Shown here: piece after piece, positions 13,199-24,555 of the stretch
Layout: every line of letters begins with the position of its first letter
Position numbering within the stretch: position 1 is the first letter of the stretch
Origin: Sipunculus nudus
Lineage: Eukaryota > Annelida > Sipuncula > Golfingiida > Sipunculidae
DNA: 64,000 nucleotides
Reading direction: 5' to 3'
Assembly (NCBI GenBank): GCA_026874595.1
Contig: CM049307.1
Span: 38,048,862 to 38,112,861, forward strand
The notes under the pieces: model-generated
Database searches by the model: none
Told to the model about the DNA's origin: nothing
What the model saw: only the letters and a program-made list of their open reading frames with translations
Translations under genes and position numbers: made by a program

Positions 13199-14056
13199 TG
13201 TTACGGAACCTAATAATAACAGATCATGTAAACGTGTCGAGCATAAAATTTTGTTACGGAGATTTAAAAAAACCAGATTCCGCAACACTAGGCAGCGTGA
13301 AATGTCTAGGGGAATGAATACAGAAATCTGTGTTTTTTTTTGTTAACAAAAAATTATAATTTATTTTTAGAACAATCCTAAAATTAAAATACACTAAATC
13401 AATACAATTACATAGTATTTAAGACATAACAATAATAAAAATGTACATTACCAGAGTCTGAATCCTAGGCTTTGGTTCTTGGATACCACCACTGTCACAG
13501 TCCCACAAGAGTCTTTTAGCATAAATAATCCAGATGAACAGTTCAAGTAAATCTTCCCGGTGAAAAGTCCAATTATATCATGAAGACAGTCTGTTGTAAT
13601 CCATAAATAAAGTTCTGGTTAAAATCCCAAAGAAAAACTGAAGACAATCCATATAAAGTCTGTATAAAGTCCGTAGAATATCTGTAGGTTTTGCAGTTAT
13701 CGGAGCAGGTCCCAAAACTGACATGTCCGCTGGTATTTTTTCTCTGCCGGCTCAAAACACAGTCCTTTTTATAGCCTTTTTCCCCGATGTCCAGAAGCTT
13801 CTATATTTACGAACATTACAGATACAACACAACAATACACGCGCGCCCATAGCGCATGAACATACCCGAAACTTCTAAACTACAACAAGCACTGTGTCTC
13901 TACAAGCCAGAGTTCAGCTAGTGCGGTTCCCATAGCAGGAATCAGAATGCCTAGCACATGCCAACAAACAGATACATGTAACAATACGAAAGCGTGAGCA
14001 CGCGATATTGCAGGCGATAAAAAATCTGCGTGTCATATATACGAGCTATCGTTACA
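13199..14056 (-). other. Candidate solo LTR or relocated heat-inducible promoter block
   Basis: Read on the - strand the block begins TGTAACGATAG and could end at CCGTAACA, the short inverted TG...CA ends typical of LTRs. No matching target duplication was found at either candidate right end, so the LTR call is weak. Inside are a heat-shock element and a TATA box followed by a long leader with no convincing frame. It could instead be a captured cellular promoter. Confidence 0.35.
13765..13804 (-). promoter_or_regulatory. Heat-shock element plus TATA box
   Basis: On the - strand AGAAGCTTCTGGAC (around 13790-13803) fits three alternating nGAAn units of a heat-shock factor site. CTATAAAAAG (13765-13774) lies about 16 bases downstream. 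A TATA box close downstream of an HSE is the arrangement of heat-shock gene promoters. No heat-shock protein frame follows in the - direction. Confidence 0.5.
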
Positions 14057-14832
14057 TGCTGTCAATTCCCTTTTTTTTTAATCTGCTGTACAAGGGCTTC
14101 AGTATGAAACATTTAAATGCATTGAAGTAAAAACAAATTTTATGTCCAGTTGGACAAGTGTATGCTTATATTTCTTATTACATTTCCTTAATTTTGTTGT
14201 AAGCATTTGTTTGAAGAAGAAGCCTCATATGGTCGGACGTTGTGGCCATTTTAATGTGGAACTATATACTTCCTGTAGAATATATAAAAAAGAAACTAGA
14301 AAGCAGTCATTGGTCGTCATATATACCTCCTGTCAGTTCATTTGTCCATTCAGACCAGCAGAAACTGGTCGTGACACCGGGAAAATGTTGATATACAATA
14401 GAACTTACAGGGGCTATTTGCAAAATGCATACCAGTTTTGTTCGGCAACATCCACAAAATTACATTGCAGGCATAATCGCAGGTCTGAAGCGGCACATAT
14501 TATTTGTATGTACGTCAATCTTCACCTTCCTGCACAGACTTCGACAAAAAAAAAATCACCAGAAAAATTAAACCACCAGGTCTGGTGTCCAATTGAGGTA
14601 ACAATAATTCTTTTCTTCCCTTGAGCTGTCACCTTTCAGTTGTATTATTAACTAAAATTAACTGGGAGCCCGAGAACTGACCAAGCAGGAATGTGACTGC
14701 CCCTGGCCTATGTCATATCATTCTTCCGTGGCACGAATACAGAGATAACGTGATTGCCTCTGAAACGGTGGGCCAACGGGTCATCCATTGTCTAAGGTGC
14801 ATCTTACAATTAACGGATTGTTCTTAGGGGTG

Positions 14833-15033
14833 CAGAAGCTGATCCAGGGGGAGGGGGTCCAGATCCACCTTTTTTTAACACCGCAACCGTTTTTAAGAAT
14901 TTCAGACAATGTTTTGCTGCCTGGACCCTCTTTTTCAGGACTAGGGGATATTTTTTAGACTTTGTCATTAGTCCTACTGGTTTGGACCCCCCCCCCCCCC
15001 TTCCCCTTTTCCTAAATCCTGGATCCGCCCCAG
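14833..15033. mobile_element. Short TIR element with 5-bp target duplication, copy 1
   Basis: The left end CAGAAGCTGATCCAGG and right end CCTGGATCCGCCCCAG are imperfect inverted repeats. GGGTG flanks both sides (14828-14832 and 15034-15038). It contains a poly-C tract and the TAAATCCTGGATCC block shared with the copies at 22252 and 40639. It has no coding capacity. The 5-bp duplication and the CAG-type end suggest a hAT-related non-autonomous element, which is inference. Confidence 0.7.
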
Positions 15034-16387
15034 GGGTGCAACCATTACCCTCTGTAGACACAATTAAACCAAACTCCGTTGAAGAAAGTTGCTTACACAC
15101 AAATCAAGTAACCAAGCAATTAAAAGGAACACCTATACTATTGAAGATATAACAATAAGAAATGTTGACAGCGGCCTGTTCCGATATCTGACGCCTGTTA
15201 AGATATTCCCTTGAACCTTTAATAATGAAAAGCCAGCAAACGCCGACCCCATCGCCCACAAGCAGGCTGTTCTTATTGTTCATATCCATTTGTTTATAAC
15301 ATGTGAGGGGCTCGTCAAAAGTCATTCATCTAGGATACCTGGGGCGCCAACCAAACGAACCAGAGTTTTGCAAAGGGCGTTTTGCAGCTATTGAGCGTTT
15401 CACTTCTGCACATACCCAACCAACTTAGAATACATGGGTTTTCTCTTTGGTCAAAATTGCTGTTTACTAACAGCTTGTAGATAAACAAGCTCATATATCC
15501 TTCCCATGGGTGTTATATGAACTTTTACTAGGGATTTATCTATAGACTACATTTATATGTACACAAAGTAACCCAAAAATGACAACACCTATGACAAAAA
15601 TACCCATAGTGGATCACAATTCCTCATGCTCTGACAGTTGAGAGGAAACTCTTTGTAAATGACGATGGTCAATTAATATCCTTAATTGAACACTACTTAA
15701 TGTTTTACCCTGCACATGAACCCCATTGACGGATATAACCAGCGAGGTGACTTCACCTAGGTGAACCTGAGTTTTGTTAAGTCCCGCCGTTGTACAAACA
15801 TGTCCCTGGTGCGCCCATTACCGCCTAAAGGACACAGACAACCTGATCACGTCCATGCGGTTCAATGAACCTCTATATAAATGTAGGTATACCTTGGGTG
15901 GCGGCAGACTCCATGTATGTGGCGGTTGATTGAATAAAACTTACAATATACAATATAACGTTAATTCAAAATGCTCTATCCCGTCGTCCCATTCAATACG
16001 GGATTTAGGAAATGCAAAAGAGAATAACAAACAGAATATGTGTTTTTGTAGTAATTTCATCTCAACAAGGTTTTATTAAACCACACAAAAAAATCACTTT
16101 GAACGTTAGTAATATGCCAATTCCTTATCCCGAAGGACAATTATATATATGAAAGTACGTCTTATTATGACATGTAGGTGAATGAAACATGGGCACGCGA
16201 CGTGGTGAGCCACTAAAAGCTGGAATCAAGAAATGCAGTTGGCGTGAGGGGGGGGGGGGGGTCCATACTAGGTTTAATGAAATATAAGATTGTTGTGATA
16301 GTGTCTTTTGCGATATTCTTTGAAAAGTTTAGGGCATCATTCTACATTTTGAACAACAAAAATTATTTAATTACTCTGGTACACCAG

Positions 16388-16410
16388 AGGTCAGGTCACA
16401 GGTCAGGTCA
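16388..16410 (+). promoter_or_regulatory. Cluster of AGGTCA half-sites
   Basis: AGGTCA occurs four times in 23 bases, at 16388, 16393, 16400 and 16405, as two overlapping pairs, followed by a GGGTGACC variant. AGGTCA is the nuclear-receptor half-site. No nearby transcription unit is evident, so a regulatory role is unproven and it may be a small tandem repeat. Confidence 0.3.
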
Positions 16411-17093
16411 TGGGTGACCAGAGTTCATGCATCAGCAACATATTGCTGTGGCAGTGACGGTCTGCTGCTTTTCTCTGCATGATAAAATACTGTTATATCA
16501 TATATAACATAACCAGGACACCCCACATGCATGGCAAATGAGCAATAAAGGATAGATAGGTATAGTGAACCTAGTTTAAGCTGCATCTTATCCTTAATGA
16601 CTCTTTTATTCGTTCCTTGTGGTATACCAGAAGGTCCGCCACAGACATTCATAACCATATTTAAGACGGAGTGTAATTCTCAGCGGCGAGCCCTTTACCA
16701 AAGCAACTTCACAACAAAATTAAAAGAAAGCCTATCCGGTCTGGCATTTGCCTCTTCTGATATAAGAAGTGCACCGCTTGAGCCATAATGTTTTAAAACA
16801 GACTCAGCGGGTTAATTAATTATATATACAGACACACTGCAGGTACAGGAAAGGCGCTCATATAGCCTTCTCTCCGGACATGCATGTATGGGATTGTGAT
16901 TAATTTGGGTTTCCGCTTAAGAGCTGACATCATCCACCAATATTGAAGCTGACCTCAGATGGCAGCTGATATAGGTACGTCGATCCACTGTGTATGTATG
17001 TGCGCGTACAGGTACCTGCATGATACCGTTATAGCCTTGAGTTTAGGAGGCTCATCTCCCTTTCCTCATTCACAGTCTACTTGTGTTGTTTTG

Positions 17094-17096
<3 letters not shown>

Positions 17097-17145
<49 letters not shown>
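17097..17145. repeat. (TA)n microsatellite
   Basis: A pure TA run of about 49 bases just before the duplicated segment at 17205. Confidence 0.9.
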
Positions 17146-17146
<1 letters not shown>

Positions 17147-17204
17147 CCAATATTAATTCTTTGTATCGTCATGATAGAAGTGGTTTTCAGTAATCATTTA
17201 ATTA

Positions 17205-17587
17205 CTGCTTTCATTATATTCACGCGATGTGTTTTGTTAACTAATAAAGATAAGAGATGAATTTAATAGCAAATTTGAATATACACCTATATTAGTGTTA
17301 ATTCTATTGTTAATGACTTTTTATATAAATGTTAATTTTTGTTGCCGTAATGTAACGTCACATGACGCCGCATGGATCTCTTCCCTACTGCTATATCATA
17401 TTCACAGTTTTACCCTATGACCTAAAATGACAAAGGTTATATACCTTTGGACCTGTACAGGTCTATTAATTAAGGTACCGGGTGATGAAGGTAAGCCTAT
17501 TTCTATATTGCTCTGTCCTTTGATCATTAGTGAGAGAGTATAATCAATGGCCCAAGCTGTGTACTTTTTCTTCCAGACCCCCTCCGG
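17205..17587 (+). repeat. Duplicated segment, copy 1 (matches 26805-27197)
   Basis: The segment aligns over its whole length with 26805-27197, the stretch ending about 200 bp before copy C's start codon. Shared runs include TTGTTGCCGTAATGTAACG and GCCGCATGGATCTCTTCCC. I estimate high similarity with small indels. No coding exon of the EPDR family follows this copy. Confidence 0.8.
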
Positions 17588-18119
17588 TATGTTATTGTTG
17601 TTATTTTTGTTGAGCTTTATTTCCGCCAAAATGACGATTACAATAAACAATATACATGTATGCATTGGTTTTAGATTAATGATGTAAATACAAAGAACAT
17701 GTTGATAAGAACAAAGACACATCAAAATGCTTATTGTGTGAGCTGCTTTAGCAGATTAGTGACAGGAGAACAAGAATATATGAATATCTGTATACAAACA
17801 CTTGATTCATATCTGAAGCCCAATCTCCTTGTTCTGGTAACATTTTACCAAAGAAATATGGAAGTTAATCCTGATCAGATAAGTTATTCACAAACACACT
17901 TAAAGTGACTAGTTATAGTGACCGGCATAGCTACATACACAATCTTCTCATAAGATCCGACAATTCGGTGAGCAGTCTCCCATAGTGTGGAGGGAATATA
18001 TTTGTCTTCTGGAATATTACTGAAGTACAAAAAACCTCCTGTCGTCCTTTATTCTGTGGGAACATTGTTGCCTTTCAATCATAATAATTCTATCAGTGAT
18101 TAAACTTTTCCAGAAGTAC

Positions 18120-21100
18120 CTCCCTGAAAATCTACCAGAACCTATTCCTATATATTCTAACAGATATACTCGTATAATTCATATATTTTGATTTTTTTCA
18201 CAATGTCTGGTATATTTCCACTTGTACAACTCTCTTTGCATGTTAGTGAGAGATCAGTCTATATTGGAATACCTGTATGGAAGGCCGCTGGCAGGAACCA
18301 CTAAATAATCTCGCTAGGTAAGTTAATTTAAATTTATCTATTCATGCTGTTTTACGAGGGAGCCCAATCATAGACATTACCTTATCAGAACAACTTCATC
18401 TATTTACTCCTTGCATTACCTTGACACAAAATGTATTCATTCTCTCAAGCAAAAATGATTCTGTACTTCCTACATTAAACCATGATTCAGATCCATATAA
18501 ACATTTAGGTATGTCCACTGACCGATATAAATTAGCGCATGTTATTGGGTTCAGACCTCTAAGACGAACTCCTGTACATACCAATGACAGTAATGCACCT
18601 TTACCTGCTCTACATGCATTTCTAGTTCGCTCAACGCTTTTAAATTTGAATCAAGAAGTTTACCAACGTGTCTCTGATTTTTTAACATATTTCAATGGTG
18701 AATTACCGAGTTTTCATGGAAACCTCTGCATACACTTTTCACCCAGGCCAAATACTAATATAACTAACTTAGCTTAGCAGTGTTTTAAGTGAAGCGCCAT
18801 TGCCCTGCTATAATCATAACATATGTCGTTGCAGTCTTTTGGTGAGGGGGGCAATTCAGAAATATCATCTGCCAATGATGGTGAACCAACGTATATATTG
18901 CCTATAAGAGCACTCCCATTAGAATCTCTCAGATTAAGAGGAAGGTCATTTATGTACACTAAATATAAAAATGGCCCAAGCACACTAACTCGTCTGACAG
19001 ACTGTTTCACCTGAAACCATTTGCTCTGAAACCCGCCATAAAGCACAACACTTTTCAAATCCGTATAAGTATTAATCAAGATTCTCAATGCCTTTCCCCG
19101 TATACCCAAGTTATACAATTTCACAAAAAAAGGCCATGAAGCCAGGAGAAAAACAAAATCTTTTTTTTTATATTGTGTCGAGAAAACATGGATATACCCT
19201 TGATTTCCGCTCAGTATTGTATAACACACATTTTTGAAGCATAAAAGAAACATCGATAGATGAAAGGCCACTTTGGTATGCGCACTGCACCGAAATAATT
19301 AAAATTATGCTGGAGCAACCAACCTTGAATACGAGTCAACATAATTTTATCAAAGAATTTGTTAATGACTGGAAACAAAGTGATACCCCGGTAATTATAT
19401 GGGGAATCTGCTCTTTTTGGGGACACTTCGGCAAGGTTAGAATTTAACCTCGTTTCATTTCACCAGGAAAATACTCAAACTTCCAAATCAATGTATATAA
19501 GTAAGTAAGGTGTTCTGTTAAATGTTAGCCGCCAAATATGAAAAGCTCATTTACGAGCTCATCCATGCTACCTGCTTCATTACGTTTAAGGTCTTTCAAT
19601 GCATTGCTTACCTCGGACATCTCGATATCTCTATCTAAAGTGTCATCAAATTTCTATGAGAAGATTTTATATACACAGTTAACCATTTCTGTATATAGAC
19701 TTTATGATTGCTGTCAAAATTATCATTTTCATGAGAACTATATGGAGACGAAAAGTCCAATATATACTTGGACCAAACATTGGCAATATCTTCCGGATTT
19801 CTACAGCAAATTCCGTCAAATAACATCTCGCTTGTAGGAACTCATTTTGTTCATCTTTGTCTCTTAATCATAAACCAAAATTCAGTCAGATAAACTTCTC
19901 CATTCCCGATCAATCTTTGCGAACAAATCCCTCTCTCTTTGACAAACATATCACGGTACTGACGCCTAAAATCACGTTTAGAGTCCTTATATTAAGGAAG
20001 TCCATGCGAGATTACGAGGCCTACCATCAGCGATCCACGCCCGCCTTTAAACTCGCATCATACCATTAAGTGGTTTTAACTCTTCCTGCCACTTCGGTTT
20101 TCAGCACCTGGAATATTTTCGGTGTGGTACCCCTTCCAGAGATGCATTTAAAATGGTATTGACCAAAGCACTGTAGAATTCACATATCTCATATTCAGCG
20201 CAATCGTCAAGTTCTTGTTTATGGATAGTGTCGAGCAATGTGGACAGAGGACGCGTATAAAACTCGTTCACTGAAGATTGAACCGATTTACCCCAATTAA
20301 ACTTGAGTCTGATTGATCGTAGAGCAGGATTAGAGATCATATTGCATACAACATTATGAGATAGTTTAACCGGACAGTGGTCGGACACATTTAGCGCGTC
20401 ATCCAAAGCTACATGACTCTCTATGATAAGATCATTCTTACCTTCCGGTCCAAAGATATAATTAACTGCAATGATTTCTGTCATTCATACAAGGATCAAA
20501 TGTGTGAATGCGACTGCTGTTCTTTTTATGGAGTTACGATGAAAGTATCCAATGTCACTCAGAAATGCTGACAACAGGGACTTTCTTTGTTGCATTTGGC
20601 AATTAGATTCATTGAACAAGTGGCAGTTAAAGTCCCCGATAAACAATACCTTTCCCTTGTAAAATTTTCATAAAAGAAATCATAGTCTTGACAAATACAT
20701 TAAAATAAATTAAGAGAATATTTGGAGCATGGCAAATATACATTAAAGATGTAGAATACACCCAGCAATGTATTAAGGTTAACCGAAACTTTATTTGATC
20801 CTCATCATTGTCCAGCCATACTGGCGACAACAGACCGCTTAATGACTTATGATGCATAATAACTACACCTCCCTTACCTCGCCTATAGGAGTCCAATGGG
20901 TTCAGAGAATTATCAGCCTTATAGCATAAACATCGTAATTAGGGTGAATACTTTTAAAGTAATGCAAATTATCTGAAAATATCCAATGTTCACGAATACC
21001 GCAAATATGAATTTTATGCTACTCTAAATATTCACAAAGATATGGTGTACTAGACATTATGCCACGCAAGCATGAAATATTAAAATATTTTAACCTCACT

Positions 21101-21715
21101 AATCTGTTATCCATGATATTATACGAGGATGTTATGTTACGTTCCATACAAAACTATGTAATCATCGATAACGCGAGATAAGTCCCGTGAGGCCAGAAGT
21201 CGCTGGCTTCTACGGAAGACCGGACACTGGACCGTATGATCAACTTGGCGCCTACATTTCCTTAATATTTACTGTGGAATAAACGGAGATGAAGCAGGCG
21301 ATCACCTCTTCTCCTAATATAGGAAGCAACCCTTCTCCTGGGTAACACCATCACCAACATTCCCCATATAGCAAGCCATTAGGGTATCATAACGCTGTAG
21401 GCCTACACGGTAACGTGGTATCGTTTCTGATTTCAGCGCACTAATATCTATAATGGAGATTTCCCCTGGAGCACCGAGGGACGTCTACAACTGACCAACC
21501 GTTAATTCTAATTCATCGTATCTTTTTGTTAAGTTTGCCACATCAGTTTTCACATCATTGGGAGACGATTTGTGAGAATCATCAAGCATGGTCACCTCTT
21601 CTTTTAATGTGTTAGAGTCTGATGACACATCCTGTAATGTATTTTCGATCCGTTTATACGCTTGTTTAAAACAAACTGTTTTCTTCACTTAATTTGTCCA
21701 TCTCAGACGTAATAT
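18120..21715 (-). mobile_element. Degenerate LINE retrotransposon (endonuclease and reverse transcriptase)
   Basis: Fragments lie in the correct order on the - strand. There is a short coiled-coil-like stretch (21485-21688). Endonuclease pieces follow, with RGKGGVVIMHHKSLSG (about 20850-20880) and NVSDHCPV (about 20375-20400), the SDH signature of AP-endonuclease-type LINE nucleases. Reverse transcriptase pieces come next: SPYNYRGITLFPVINKFFDKI (20 of these residues fit the family pattern, 19340-19420), then YINDLPLNL and LADD where YADD is expected (about 18860-18960). Last is the C-terminal block GLNPITCANLYRSV...LERMNTFCVK (18396-18584). Stops and frameshifts separate the pieces, so it is dead. 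The closest clade is not determined. Confidence 0.8.
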
Positions 21716-22251
21716 TAGCAATTGCAATTTCCAAAACAATTTGGTGGTAGTTTTAAGTCTAGGCGCTTCTGGTGTTGTTGTACCTGATTTTTAAGTACTT
21801 GTATATCGGTTTCATTGTTGCCATCATTTCGCGACAAACCTGTCACAATTGTCCACTACGCATCCCGATGGCTGGGGATGGGGGCTATATATAACCCCCC
21901 CCCCCCAATATTTGTCAAGGGAGTTTGGCCCATTGTATTATACCCCCCCCCCCCCCCCAATGTTTTGAATGTGTGTGGGATCAAAACGAAGATTTTCACA
22001 TTTTAAAACCCTGCCACAGAATTATTATTAATTAAAATAACATGTCTTCAGTTTTTGCTACTAAAATGCTTGGATTTTAAAAAGTGGAATTCTAAAACCC
22101 AAAAATGTGCTGAAAGAAACATAAATCAGTAAGTTACCACATTAGTAAATCAGGGTTGGTAACCTTTGGCTTAACAACGCCTAATAGCCGCCTATGCCTG
22201 AACTAAATCAAAGAACGAAACCAATTATTTTGTAAATCTTTAAACCCTTTG

Positions 22252-22466
22252 TAGGGGCGGATCCAGGATTTAGGAAAAGGAGGGGTCCAACCCAGGAGGA
22301 CTAATGACAAACCCTATAAAAAGGTTCCGAGGTCCAGCAAAGGGGGGGGGGGGGGTCCAGGCCGAAAATTCGTCTGAAACTCTTAAAAAAAGCTTGCGGT
22401 TGCTGAAAGGGGGGGGGGGGGGTATGGGTCGGGACCCTCTTGACCCTCCCCCTGGATCCGCATCTG
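22252..22466. mobile_element. Short TIR element with 5-bp target duplication, copy 2
   Basis: The left end TAGGGGCGGATCCAGG and right end CCTGGATCCGCATCTG are imperfect inverted repeats. CTTTG flanks both sides (22247-22251 and 22467-22471). Two poly-G tracts lie inside. The left arm continues ATTTAGGAAAAGG...GGTCCAACC, shared with the other copies. Confidence 0.75.
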
Positions 22467-23599
22467 CTTTGCATGCCGGTGATCATTATCATAGACAAAT
22501 TGTAAACCCATCATCTAATAAGCAAACATAAAAGATCACATGCTTTACAAGATCATAAGTAAAAGATCGGAAAGTAAGAAAATCTTCTTACTTAATAAGT
22601 GTGGCATATTTCTTCCTAAGATATGTATTCAACAAATTTAAAACATGTATACAACTATATCATCCTCCTGAAAAGTTAACATCAATTGCCCATAATTCAA
22701 CTGGGTTTTCTAATAAGATTTCTTAGATAATATGTGGACGTGATGTGAAAAATCATGATACTAGAATATTTTGCAATGTCTTATGGGTTTACCAAAAATA
22801 AGAAATAGCATAATTTTGGTGACATTATTATTTGAATAATATTGGGATTATCTGGTACCAATAGGCTAAGCTATGCACTTCTGTCCTAAGATCTTGTACC
22901 TACAACAAGTCACATTTTCACACTGAAGAGTTGTGTACACTGACATCAGTTATTTTATGTCATATCGAAGCATTTTTAAGTTTGATAGGTATATATCTGT
23001 TGACTTACATTTAATAAGGATCATTATTATGTGAAAATAAGATATATGTTTTAACATATATTACGCTTTGTCTGCATGTGACAAACGGTTTCATATTTAC
23101 CTTATAAAATAATTAATTTCTCTATGTTTAAATATCAATAATGTATCTTTTTTTTTGTATCTTTTGTTTATAAGCAAAATTGAACAGATAACCATAATAA
23201 TCCCAAGTATAAAAATTAAATAAACAAACACAGATGACATGGCCTCTCTGATATTTAAGTATATATTTAATCATATCACATTCTAGCATTATTGGCGATA
23301 TATAGTAACTCCTACCTTCATGCATCTGTTATTCTTCAAATATATTTGCCTATTGGGCGAGTATTTTTCAAGTATGTCTGCAAATAAATTTGCAATTATA
23401 AGAAAAAAAATTCTTCTAACTTAATATTTATTAGGCATGGACAGGCACATTTTCATATTTCTGATGTTCTTTCGGCGGAGTTAACCGCCTCAATGTGTTT
23501 AATGCTTGCTTAACTATTACTATGTACATTTGCAGAGTTCCATTTCGGTTTCGGACTACGTGACAGGAGCTTATACCCGGTTATCCTGGTGTCAACCAA

Positions 23600-23770
23600 G
23601 ATCGGTGTACCACTCCTGCGGGTCCTGGGTGTGTGGCATCCCCATTGCTGGATCATAACACCGAGGAACCCCCGAAAGGCGCACTGGTTTGTGAGTGAAA
23701 CATGACTGTTGGACACAGTCTCCCCATTAAGCCTGCAGAGCGCTAACCCTGGGTGGAGGTACGCTCTTTA
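23600..23770. mobile_element. SINE-related block
   Basis: CATAACACCGAGGA and ACA(C)GGTCTCCCCA-type blocks occur here in the same order and spacing as in the SINE at 55245-55460. This copy is degenerate and has no recognisable tRNA-like head. Confidence 0.4.
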
Positions 23771-24399
23771 CACAGCGCTTTACCTATAGGCCTACTACCT
23801 ATATCGTAAGCGTTGTTTGTTTTGACCTCGTATCCTGAATTGCTACACCAGAGGGGAGCACTGTATTTTGTTCCAATCAAATGAGACCCTGTGCTGGAAG
23901 ACAAAACGGTTTACCAGCCAAGCGGGGAATACACGGAGCCAATGTTGTTCATTTCGTTTTGAGTGACAGCTTTTGGCCCCGGCAACCGTTTGAACACGCC
24001 ACAGGCTTAGAGAGAATGGCCCCTCACGTGGTTTTCACAGGTCCTTGTGTACATAGGATGCCCGGCCGGTGAGCTGTTATTCAAACGAAATGAAACAACA
24101 TAGGTTCCGTGCACACCTCGCGGGTTGGTTTCTGTTTTGCTGGCAAACGGATACATGGATACGCTAACATAGTCGTAATGTCATAATCGAATCGGTCGAT
24201 GATGCGAGAACGTAGAGGGAGCAATTAAAATTCGACTATTTTTTATTAAGAGTAACCACTTGAATGCACTTGAAGCGCAGCTATGGGCGGAGCCATGATG
24301 CCTGTCGAGTGTTTTTTAACTGGCATTTGGTTGGCTGCCAGACTTCGACCCACCACCCAGTGTCTAAATGTATCATAAACGGTCAAAGATCAGCGGGAA

Positions 24400-24555
24400 A
24401 ATCAGTAGCTTCTTTAGAAGCGCAAGATTTCCGCTGCCTCAGGAGCGCAGGGTGGAGATCGACAATGAAAAATCTCATCGCCTCGGCTGAGATTCAAACT
24501 CACGATTTCCCGACTTTTGAGTCCTGTGCTTTACCCCTGAGCAACAGAACCCGTC
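24400..24555 (-). mobile_element. tRNA-derived SINE
   Basis: On the - strand the head has an A-box-like GCTCAGGGGTAAAG and a B-box-like GAGTTTGAATC at tRNA spacing, followed by CTCAGCCGAGG. The same post-head block (CAGCCGAGG...GATATTTTTC-like) recurs at 55370-55440. It is a SINE and not a functional tRNA: the acceptor stem does not close. Confidence 0.6.

Larger units (their letters stand above)
12155..17204. other. Gene-poor region downstream of copy B
   Basis: Copy B's 3' UTR should start here, with candidate signals ATTAAA at about 12248 and AATAAA at about 12549. Then follow a SINE fragment on the - strand, a long leader-like block with a heat-shock-type promoter (13199-14056), a short TIR element (14833-15033), a nuclear-receptor half-site cluster (16388-16410) and a TA microsatellite. 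Frames at 12714-12974 (86 codons) and 14142-14624 (160 codons) match nothing I recognise and lack supporting signals. Confidence 0.5.

Noticed and set aside
14142..14624. 160-codon frame
   Set aside because: It is one of the longest frames here but has no family motif, no splice context and ordinary AT-rich composition; chance is the simpler explanation.
18421..18777. 118-codon + strand frame
   Set aside because: It lies antisense to the LINE reverse transcriptase C-terminal block, which matches the family on the - strand.
24400..24555. Functional tRNA gene
   Set aside because: A- and B-box-like elements are present but the acceptor stem does not pair and the sequence continues into a SINE body.
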